NCBI GenBank assembly: GCA_946887075.1
Contig: CAMPKA010000002.1
Span: 186,001 to 250,000, forward strand
Origin: an uncultured Salinimicrobium sp.
Lineage (GTDB): Bacteria; Bacteroidota; Bacteroidia; Flavobacteriales; Flavobacteriaceae
Direction of reading: 5' to 3'
DNA: 64,000 nt
Part shown: in pieces, positions 17,559 through 25,434 of the stretch
How the letters are laid out: each line of letters begins with the position of its first letter
Numbering within the stretch: the first letter of the stretch is position 1
Notes under the pieces: generated by a model
Seen by the model: the letters and a program-made list of their open reading frames with translations, nothing else
The model's database searches: none
What the model was told of the DNA's origin: nothing
Translations under genes and position numbers: made by a program

Positions 17559-18803
17559 TTGAGTAAAGTCGTCATAATAGGAGGGGGGATTTCAGGGCTG
17601 TGTTCAGCCTATTATCTCGTAAAGGAAGGGCATCAGGTAACCGTACTGGATAAAGGTGATATGGCCAGCGGGGCCTCCTTCATCAACGCTGGTTATGTCG
17701 TTCCCAGCCATTTCATCAGTCTTGCTGCGCCCGGAATGATCTCGAAGGGAATCAAATGGATGTTCAACAGTTCCAGCCCCTTTTATATGAAACCCCGTTT
17801 TGATATGGACTTTTTCAGCTGGGCATTGAAATTTGCAAAGGCGGCAACTGCGGAAAAAGTGGAAAAGGCGATTCCGGTTATCAAGGATATCAACCTGAAG
17901 AGCAGTAAACTTTATCAGGAGATCAGGGCTTCGGAAGACTTTGCTTTCCATTATGAGCATCGGGGACTCCTGATGGCATTCCTGACGGAGCATGCTGAAA
18001 AAGAAGAGCTCGAGGTAGCGGATCGCGCCGTTCGCGAGGGACTGGAAGCCCGTCTGCTGAACCGTGAGGAGCTGCAAAGGGTTCAGCCGGTTTTTTCAAA
18101 GGATGTTCTCGGTGCTGTTCACTACCAATGTGACAGTCATCTGACGCCGGGCCAGTTTATGCTTCAGCTCAGGGATTGGCTCGGACGAAACGGAGTGGGA
18201 TTTGAGTGTCACCAGGAGGTGACCAGTCTTCATACTACTTCGGGAAAGATCACTGTGGTGGAAACTGCCTCAAAATCCTTTCCGGCAGATGAAGTCGTGC
18301 TTACGGCTGGCAGCTGGACCTCTCAGCTCGCAAAATCCCTGGGACTAAAAATCCCGATACAGGGAGGAAAGGGATACAGTATGGATGCCTTCGGACATCG
18401 GGATATTTCCATCCCTGCCATTCTTGTGGAGGCCAAGGTGGCTGTGACTCCGATGAACGGCTTTACCCGCTTTGCCGGGACAATGGAATTTTCAGGAAAT
18501 AATGCCATCATCCGAAAGAACAGGGTAGAGGCCATTGCAAGATCGGTCGAGAAATATTACCGCGGGGTCAAACTGAGTGCTCCTGAAAAAGAGGCCGCTG
18601 TTTCAGGATTACGCCCGGTGTCTCCCGATGGATTACCTTTCCTGGGGAGAACGCAAAAATACAGCAACCTGGTAGTCGCGGCAGGCCACGGCATGATGGG
18701 ATGGAGCCTGGGCCCTATAACGGGAAAAATCGTGTCGGAAATCATTTCCGGTCAGCCATCCTCGGTAAACCTGAAGCCGTTCAACGTGGACCGATACCAG
18801 TAA
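17559..18803 (+). CDS. FAD-dependent D-hydroxyproline dehydrogenase (DadA-like)
   Basis: 414 residues; the only sensible start is a TTG at 17559, giving MSKVVIIGGG directly at the Rossmann strand. The FAD-binding GGGISG motif is at 8-13, and the C-terminal GRTQKYSNL...GHGMMGWSLGP block is typical of D-amino-acid dehydrogenases and glycine-oxidase-like flavoenzymes. In hydroxyproline catabolism this type oxidises cis-4-hydroxy-D-proline to 1-pyrroline-4-hydroxy-2-carboxylate, the substrate of the DapA-family deaminase at 14036. It is the last of the four tightly spaced pathway genes; the first S9 peptidase follows after 175 bases. Confidence 0.88.
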   Translation: MSKVVIIGGGISGLCSAYYLVKEGHQVTVLDKGDMASGASFINAGYVVPSHFISLAAPGMISKGIKWMFNSSSPFYMKPRFDMDFFSWALKFAKAATAEKVEKAIPVIKDINLKSSKLYQEIRASEDFAFHYEHRGLLMAFLTEHAEKEELEVADRAVREGLEARLLNREELQRVQPVFSKDVLGAVHYQCDSHLTPGQFMLQLRDWLGRNGVGFECHQEVTSLHTTSGKITVVETASKSFPADEVVLTAGSWTSQLAKSLGLKIPIQGGKGYSMDAFGHRDISIPAILVEAKVAVTPMNGFTRFAGTMEFSGNNAIIRKNRVEAIARSVEKYYRGVKLSAPEKEAAVSGLRPVSPDGLPFLGRTQKYSNLVVAAGHGMMGWSLGPITGKIVSEIISGQPSSVNLKPFNVDRYQ

Positions 18804-18978
18804 TTCGCTTGCCGGACTTCTTCACTTCTCCGGGAGCCGGATTTTTTCTCCTTATGCCGTACTTATATTATAATGTCTTCTTGTTCTTAAGATTTCGTTA
18901 AGTTCGGATAAAAAAGTATCCCTTTAAGTTAATATTTGCAAATAGAGGTGATGGGATATTTTCTTAGTTTTAAAAACT

Positions 18979-21240
18979 ATGAACTTAGAAAAAAAATCAT
19001 TTTATATAAGTGTACTTTTTGCACTTATATTGGTACCTACAGGTTATGCTCAGGGTCAGCTGGCGGATTACCGCCGTTCCGTGGCCATCGACACCCTGTT
19101 TGCCAATAAGGTATACCATGCTCCGGATGACTTCAGCTGGTCCTCGGAGCATCTGGTGTGGTACGATACGCAGACCAGAGAAGGCAGGCGCTATTTCCTG
19201 GTTCAGCCTGACAAAAAGCTGAAGCGGGAGGCTTTTGATCATACCCGTCTGGCCCAGTCGCTTTCGGGACTGCTCAACAAGGAGATTTCCGGGGACAGCT
19301 TAAGGATCAGGGATCTTGAATTCCAGGAAGATCTATCTTCCTTTAGCTTCAGGGCGGATAGCCTTCGGATCTCGGCCAGCCTTGATGATTACGATCTGGA
19401 GATTGTTGACACGATCAAAAGGGAGGACCGGCGCCGGGGCTATTGGGGTAGCAGAGGCGAGGAGCGTTCGGGGGATCCTGTTTCCTCCCCGGATGGCAGG
19501 TATTCAGCTTTCATCAAAAACAGCAATGTTTACCTGAGGAACAATCAGACTGAAAGTGAATATCCTTTGAGTTATGATGGCTCCGAAGGCTTTTATTACG
19601 CCTCCAACCTGAGATGGTCGCCGGACAGCAAGAAACTGATGGCCTATAAGGTAAGGCCGGGCCAGGAACATAAGATATATTTTGTGGAGTCGAGTCCTGA
19701 GGACCAGTTGCAACCCAGGCTTCAGAGCAGGGACTATTTAAAACCGGGCGATCAGCTGGATTTTCGGAGTCCGCAGCTCTTCCTGATCGAGGAGCGGGAA
19801 CATATAAAGATTCCCACGGACCTGTTTAACCACCAGTACAGCCTTTCCAACTTTCAATGGAAGGAGAACAGCAGCGCCTTTACCTTTGAATACAACGAGC
19901 GGGGTCACCAGAATTACAAGGTACTGCAGGTCGATGCCGAGGATGGGAAAATCACCACCCTGATATCGGAGTCCAGCCCGACCTTTATCGATTACAGCGG
20001 AAAGAAATACCGCTATGACACCCAGGACGGGAAGGAGATCATCTGGGCCTCTGAACGTGATGGATGGAACCATCTTTATCTGTTTGACGCCTCCACCGGA
20101 GCACTGAAGCATCAGATCACCAGCGGAGACTGGCCGGTGAGAGAAGTTCTGGAGGTCGATGAGGAGAACCGCCAGATCTATTTCACGGCCAGTGGCCTTG
20201 ATCCGGATCAGGACCCTTACTTCATTCACTACTTCAGGGTGGATTTCGATGGCAGTAACCTGACCAGGTTCACCACGGAGAACGGAGATCACCAGGTCAC
20301 CTTCTCTCCGGACCGCAAGTATTATATTGACCAGTATTCCCGGGTGGATATGCCGCCGGTAACCTTACTCAAGAAGACTTCCAATCAGAAACAGCTTATG
20401 GAACTCGAGCGGGCGGACATAAAAGACCTGCTCGCTACGGGCTGGCAGACTCCCGAACCCTTCAAAGCCAAGGGGAGGGATGGAAAGACCGATATCTGGG
20501 GCATGATCCTCAGGCCCAGCAACTTTGATCCAGCCAAGAGCTACCCGATCATCGAGTACATCTATGCAGGTCCCCACAGCTCCTTTGTACCAAAAGATTT
20601 CGGCACCTATTATTATGGCATGTCCGCTCTGGCGGAACTGGGCTTTATCGTGGTCAAAATAGACGGAATGGGTACCTCCAACCGCTCAAAGGCCTTTCAT
20701 GATGTGGCCTGGAAGAACCTCAAGGATGCAGGGTTCCCGGACAGGAAGCTTTGGATAAAGGCAGCTGCCAGGAAGTACCCCTATATGAACACGGAGAAAG
20801 TCGGGATCCATGGCACATCTGCAGGGGGACAAAGTTCAGCAGGAGCCCTCGTTTTTAATTCGGATTTTTACGATGTTGCGGTTTCCTCCTGTGGTTGCCA
20901 TGACAACAGGATGGACAAGATCTGGTGGAATGAACAGTGGATGGGATATCCCATCGGTCCTCATTATGCCGAGAGCTCCAATACCGTGAATGCGGCCCAG
21001 CTTGAAGGGGACCTTATGCTGATCGTTGGAGAGCTTGATGATAATGTTGATCCGGCGTCTACCTTCCAGTTTGCCGATGCCCTGATCAAGGCCAACAAGG
21101 ATTTTGAACTGGTGGTGCTTCCCGGAAGGTCCCATACCTCCGGAGGGGAATTTGGGGCTCGGAAAAGAAAGGACTTTTTTGTGCAGCATCTCATGGGGGT
21201 GACTCCTCCCGATTGGAGCGATGTGTACAATATGGAATGA
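18979..21240 (+). CDS. S9 family prolyl peptidase (DPP-IV-like), copy 1
   Basis: A 753-residue exported protein (signal about 1-25, TGYAQ) with an N-terminal beta-propeller (DPP IV N-terminal type, about 60-480) and a C-terminal alpha/beta hydrolase domain. The catalytic triad is Ser614 (HGTSAGG), Asp687 (GELDDNVD) and His719 (GRSHTSG). DPP-IV-like enzymes release X-Pro or X-Hyp dipeptides, which fits the hydroxyproline operon just upstream. Residues from Lys6 to about 713 are identical to copy 2; only the first few residues and the last 40 differ. It is probably periplasmic. Confidence 0.9.
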   Translation: MNLEKKSFYISVLFALILVPTGYAQGQLADYRRSVAIDTLFANKVYHAPDDFSWSSEHLVWYDTQTREGRRYFLVQPDKKLKREAFDHTRLAQSLSGLLNKEISGDSLRIRDLEFQEDLSSFSFRADSLRISASLDDYDLEIVDTIKREDRRRGYWGSRGEERSGDPVSSPDGRYSAFIKNSNVYLRNNQTESEYPLSYDGSEGFYYASNLRWSPDSKKLMAYKVRPGQEHKIYFVESSPEDQLQPRLQSRDYLKPGDQLDFRSPQLFLIEEREHIKIPTDLFNHQYSLSNFQWKENSSAFTFEYNERGHQNYKVLQVDAEDGKITTLISESSPTFIDYSGKKYRYDTQDGKEIIWASERDGWNHLYLFDASTGALKHQITSGDWPVREVLEVDEENRQIYFTASGLDPDQDPYFIHYFRVDFDGSNLTRFTTENGDHQVTFSPDRKYYIDQYSRVDMPPVTLLKKTSNQKQLMELERADIKDLLATGWQTPEPFKAKGRDGKTDIWGMILRPSNFDPAKSYPIIEYIYAGPHSSFVPKDFGTYYYGMSALAELGFIVVKIDGMGTSNRSKAFHDVAWKNLKDAGFPDRKLWIKAAARKYPYMNTEKVGIHGTSAGGQSSAGALVFNSDFYDVAVSSCGCHDNRMDKIWWNEQWMGYPIGPHYAESSNTVNAAQLEGDLMLIVGELDDNVDPASTFQFADALIKANKDFELVVLPGRSHTSGGEFGARKRKDFFVQHLMGVTPPDWSDVYNME
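18994..21113 (+). repeat. 2.12-kb direct repeat, copy 1
   Basis: Reading both copies side by side I found no mismatch between 18994-21113 and 21422-23541 (constant offset of 2,428). The identity stops abruptly on both sides, inside the first codons and about 40 codons before the stop. Confidence 0.9.
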
Positions 21241-21382
21241 CTATTGATTAATACTACGGAATCTTGAATAAATCCTTTGGATCCCTTATTCCGGCCGATC
21301 GGAATTAGGGAACAGTAGGAGATGAATCGAGCGTAGAGATTAGAAACTCCATCTGAATAAATTAGAATCCCCATTCCGATAG

Positions 21383-23689
21383 ATGAACGAAGTAAAAAAT
21401 ATGATCACCGACACCGGAAATAAATCATTTTATATAAGTGTACTTTTTGCACTTATATTGGTACCTACAGGTTATGCTCAGGGTCAGCTGGCGGATTACC
21501 GCCGTTCCGTGGCCATCGACACCCTGTTTGCCAATAAGGTATACCATGCTCCGGATGACTTCAGCTGGTCCTCGGAGCATCTGGTGTGGTACGATACGCA
21601 GACCAGAGAAGGCAGGCGCTATTTCCTGGTTCAGCCTGACAAAAAGCTGAAGCGGGAGGCTTTTGATCATACCCGTCTGGCCCAGTCGCTTTCGGGACTG
21701 CTCAACAAGGAGATTTCCGGGGACAGCTTAAGGATCAGGGATCTTGAATTCCAGGAAGATCTATCTTCCTTTAGCTTCAGGGCGGATAGCCTTCGGATCT
21801 CGGCCAGCCTTGATGATTACGATCTGGAGATTGTTGACACGATCAAAAGGGAGGACCGGCGCCGGGGCTATTGGGGTAGCAGAGGCGAGGAGCGTTCGGG
21901 GGATCCTGTTTCCTCCCCGGATGGCAGGTATTCAGCTTTCATCAAAAACAGCAATGTTTACCTGAGGAACAATCAGACTGAAAGTGAATATCCTTTGAGT
22001 TATGATGGCTCCGAAGGCTTTTATTACGCCTCCAACCTGAGATGGTCGCCGGACAGCAAGAAACTGATGGCCTATAAGGTAAGGCCGGGCCAGGAACATA
22101 AGATATATTTTGTGGAGTCGAGTCCTGAGGACCAGTTGCAACCCAGGCTTCAGAGCAGGGACTATTTAAAACCGGGCGATCAGCTGGATTTTCGGAGTCC
22201 GCAGCTCTTCCTGATCGAGGAGCGGGAACATATAAAGATTCCCACGGACCTGTTTAACCACCAGTACAGCCTTTCCAACTTTCAATGGAAGGAGAACAGC
22301 AGCGCCTTTACCTTTGAATACAACGAGCGGGGTCACCAGAATTACAAGGTACTGCAGGTCGATGCCGAGGATGGGAAAATCACCACCCTGATATCGGAGT
22401 CCAGCCCGACCTTTATCGATTACAGCGGAAAGAAATACCGCTATGACACCCAGGACGGGAAGGAGATCATCTGGGCCTCTGAACGTGATGGATGGAACCA
22501 TCTTTATCTGTTTGACGCCTCCACCGGAGCACTGAAGCATCAGATCACCAGCGGAGACTGGCCGGTGAGAGAAGTTCTGGAGGTCGATGAGGAGAACCGC
22601 CAGATCTATTTCACGGCCAGTGGCCTTGATCCGGATCAGGACCCTTACTTCATTCACTACTTCAGGGTGGATTTCGATGGCAGTAACCTGACCAGGTTCA
22701 CCACGGAGAACGGAGATCACCAGGTCACCTTCTCTCCGGACCGCAAGTATTATATTGACCAGTATTCCCGGGTGGATATGCCGCCGGTAACCTTACTCAA
22801 GAAGACTTCCAATCAGAAACAGCTTATGGAACTCGAGCGGGCGGACATAAAAGACCTGCTCGCTACGGGCTGGCAGACTCCCGAACCCTTCAAAGCCAAG
22901 GGGAGGGATGGAAAGACCGATATCTGGGGCATGATCCTCAGGCCCAGCAACTTTGATCCAGCCAAGAGCTACCCGATCATCGAGTACATCTATGCAGGTC
23001 CCCACAGCTCCTTTGTACCAAAAGATTTCGGCACCTATTATTATGGCATGTCCGCTCTGGCGGAACTGGGCTTTATCGTGGTCAAAATAGACGGAATGGG
23101 TACCTCCAACCGCTCAAAGGCCTTTCATGATGTGGCCTGGAAGAACCTCAAGGATGCAGGGTTCCCGGACAGGAAGCTTTGGATAAAGGCAGCTGCCAGG
23201 AAGTACCCCTATATGAACACGGAGAAAGTCGGGATCCATGGCACATCTGCAGGGGGACAAAGTTCAGCAGGAGCCCTCGTTTTTAATTCGGATTTTTACG
23301 ATGTTGCGGTTTCCTCCTGTGGTTGCCATGACAACAGGATGGACAAGATCTGGTGGAATGAACAGTGGATGGGATATCCCATCGGTCCTCATTATGCCGA
23401 GAGCTCCAATACCGTGAATGCGGCCCAGCTTGAAGGGGACCTTATGCTGATCGTTGGAGAGCTTGATGATAATGTTGATCCGGCGTCTACCTTCCAGTTT
23501 GCCGATGCCCTGATCAAGGCCAACAAGGATTTTGAACTGGTCGTGCGACCAGGAATGGGACACTCTGCAGGAAATCATGAATATGCGCAACGCAAGCGGA
23601 AAGATTTCTTCGTGCAGCATCTCATGGGGGTGACTCCCCCGGAATGGAATGAAGTATATCGCAGCGATAGGGCTGGAGAACAGCAGTAA
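21383..23689 (+). CDS. S9 family prolyl peptidase (DPP-IV-like), copy 2
   Basis: 768 residues, with the same signal peptide core, beta-propeller and hydrolase domain as copy 1 and the same Ser and Asp. The catalytic His lies in PGMGHSAGN. The N terminus is longer: Met at 21383, or Met at 21401 (MITDTGNKSF), which gives a more usual signal peptide. The last 50 residues differ from copy 1 at about half of positions, have one extra codon and end in a longer tail. The preserved but different C terminus argues for two old paralogues whose middles were recently made identical. DUF885 follows 16 bases after the stop. Confidence 0.9.
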   Translation: MNEVKNMITDTGNKSFYISVLFALILVPTGYAQGQLADYRRSVAIDTLFANKVYHAPDDFSWSSEHLVWYDTQTREGRRYFLVQPDKKLKREAFDHTRLAQSLSGLLNKEISGDSLRIRDLEFQEDLSSFSFRADSLRISASLDDYDLEIVDTIKREDRRRGYWGSRGEERSGDPVSSPDGRYSAFIKNSNVYLRNNQTESEYPLSYDGSEGFYYASNLRWSPDSKKLMAYKVRPGQEHKIYFVESSPEDQLQPRLQSRDYLKPGDQLDFRSPQLFLIEEREHIKIPTDLFNHQYSLSNFQWKENSSAFTFEYNERGHQNYKVLQVDAEDGKITTLISESSPTFIDYSGKKYRYDTQDGKEIIWASERDGWNHLYLFDASTGALKHQITSGDWPVREVLEVDEENRQIYFTASGLDPDQDPYFIHYFRVDFDGSNLTRFTTENGDHQVTFSPDRKYYIDQYSRVDMPPVTLLKKTSNQKQLMELERADIKDLLATGWQTPEPFKAKGRDGKTDIWGMILRPSNFDPAKSYPIIEYIYAGPHSSFVPKDFGTYYYGMSALAELGFIVVKIDGMGTSNRSKAFHDVAWKNLKDAGFPDRKLWIKAAARKYPYMNTEKVGIHGTSAGGQSSAGALVFNSDFYDVAVSSCGCHDNRMDKIWWNEQWMGYPIGPHYAESSNTVNAAQLEGDLMLIVGELDDNVDPASTFQFADALIKANKDFELVVRPGMGHSAGNHEYAQRKRKDFFVQHLMGVTPPEWNEVYRSDRAGEQQ
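21422..23541 (+). repeat. 2.12-kb direct repeat, copy 2
   Basis: Partner of 18994-21113. A further block of about 26 identical bases occurs near the 3' ends (from 21181 and 23612, offset 2,431), separated from the main tract by diverged sequence. Confidence 0.9.
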
Positions 23690-23705
23690 AACCTAAAACA
23701 GAAAT

Positions 23706-25391
23706 ATGACTAAAAAATTCCTACTGATTTTTATTCTTTTGGCTCCTGGCCTGAAGGCAAGTGAACTCATTGATGTGATCAATACGTTTCAGGCTGATAA
23801 ATATGCCCTCGAAAGGATGTATACCATCGATGAGTCAGAAGAATACTACCAGCGGTTTTCTGAGTTCTACGACAATAGTAGAGCCAGGCTTGAAGCCATA
23901 GATTTTGAAGAATTGTCCAGGGATGGCAAGATCGATTACCTTTTACTGAAGAATTTGATCAACAAGGAGGATTACTTTCTGCAACTGGAATACGATGCTT
24001 TTAAAGAGGTCGCGTCCGTGACGGATTTCGCTGATGGCATCTATAGGTTCATCCGGGAAAGGCGCCGGGGCGAGAAACCGGACTCAAAGGAGCTGGCAAA
24101 ACAATTCGCAATCGCGCAGGATGCCATAGCGAAAAGAATGGAATCAAAGGAGCCGGATTTTTTCTCCGACAGATTACAGGCACAGAAGGCGGCACGAGTG
24201 GTGTATTCCCTCTCTGAGGCTCTTGAGGAAGCTTATGATTTTTACTACAGCTATGATCCTGAATTCACCTGGTGGATTGAAAAACCCTATGAAAGCCTTT
24301 CGAAAAAACTGGAGGCTTATGCCGATTTCCTGGAACAAAATTATTCCAAGGAGGCGGAAAAAGATGACGGAAGCGGTATAATTGGAAAACCCATAGGGAG
24401 GGAAGCGATCATTGAAAGCCTGAGGTATTCCTATATTCCATATTCCCCTGAGGAGCTCATAGAGGCAGCGGAGAGACAATTTGAGTGGTGCAAACAACAA
24501 ATGATCGAAGCTTCGAAGGAACTGGGATATGGTACTGACTGGAAGGCTGCTCTTGAGCATGTGAAACAAACATATGTCCCACCCGGATTTCAACCTGAAG
24601 CCATTACGGAACTTCATAACATCTCCGTAGCCTTTATAAAGGAACGAGACCTGATCACCTTGCCGGAACTGGCTGATGAGACGTGGAAAATGGAGATGAT
24701 GTCCGCTGAACGCCAAAAAGTCAACCCATTCTTCACCGGAGGGAGGGCGATAACCATTTCCTATCCTACCCAGGAGATGAGCCATGAGGATAAAATGATG
24801 AGTATGAGAGGGAATAACCCAAACTTCTCATTTCCAACCGTTCAGCATGAACTGCTTCCGGGGCACAACCTACAGTATTTCATGACCTCACGCCATAAGA
24901 GTTACCGGGATGCCTTCGGGAATCCATTCTGGGGTGAGGGGTGGGCCCTGTACTGGGAGATCCTACTCTGGAACAAGGATTTTCCCCAAACCCCGGAACA
25001 GGAGCTGGGAATGTTGTTCTGGAGGATTCACCGCTGTGCCCGAATTATTTTCTCCCTTAAATACCATCTCGGGGAAATGACACCACAGGAAGCTATAGAT
25101 CTTCTGGTAGAAGAAGTGGGTCATGAATATGCCAATGCAGAAGCCGAAGTAAGACGTTCTTTTGCCACCAATTACAGTCCGCTTTATCAGCTGGCTTATA
25201 TGATCGGAGGATTGCAGTTCTATGCCCTCCGTGAAGAGATGCTGGCCAGAGGATGGAGTGAGAAACAATATCATGATCGGGTCATGAAGGAGAACAACAT
25301 GCCAATTGAAATCCTACGACTGCTATTGCAGGAGGGACCGATAGACAAAGATTACCAAACGAAATGGAAGTTTTCAACTGAGTTCAAGTAA
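23706..25391 (+). CDS. DUF885-family exported metallopeptidase
   Basis: 561 residues with a signal peptide (about 1-19). The DUF885 hallmark HExxPGH is at 381-387 (HELLPGH), followed by EGWALYWE at 411-418, which would supply the third zinc ligand. The family is regarded as secreted or periplasmic zinc peptidases of poorly defined specificity. It is 16 bases downstream of the second S9 peptidase and 43 bases upstream of the DUF5695 gene, so it belongs to the same rightward unit. A role in shortening peptides from a proline-rich backbone is inferred from context. Confidence 0.88.
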   Translation: MTKKFLLIFILLAPGLKASELIDVINTFQADKYALERMYTIDESEEYYQRFSEFYDNSRARLEAIDFEELSRDGKIDYLLLKNLINKEDYFLQLEYDAFKEVASVTDFADGIYRFIRERRRGEKPDSKELAKQFAIAQDAIAKRMESKEPDFFSDRLQAQKAARVVYSLSEALEEAYDFYYSYDPEFTWWIEKPYESLSKKLEAYADFLEQNYSKEAEKDDGSGIIGKPIGREAIIESLRYSYIPYSPEELIEAAERQFEWCKQQMIEASKELGYGTDWKAALEHVKQTYVPPGFQPEAITELHNISVAFIKERDLITLPELADETWKMEMMSAERQKVNPFFTGGRAITISYPTQEMSHEDKMMSMRGNNPNFSFPTVQHELLPGHNLQYFMTSRHKSYRDAFGNPFWGEGWALYWEILLWNKDFPQTPEQELGMLFWRIHRCARIIFSLKYHLGEMTPQEAIDLLVEEVGHEYANAEAEVRRSFATNYSPLYQLAYMIGGLQFYALREEMLARGWSEKQYHDRVMKENNMPIEILRLLLQEGPIDKDYQTKWKFSTEFK

Positions 25392-25434
25392 TAACTGAAG
25401 AAGAGGGATATTCTCTAATAAACAATTCAAAATT

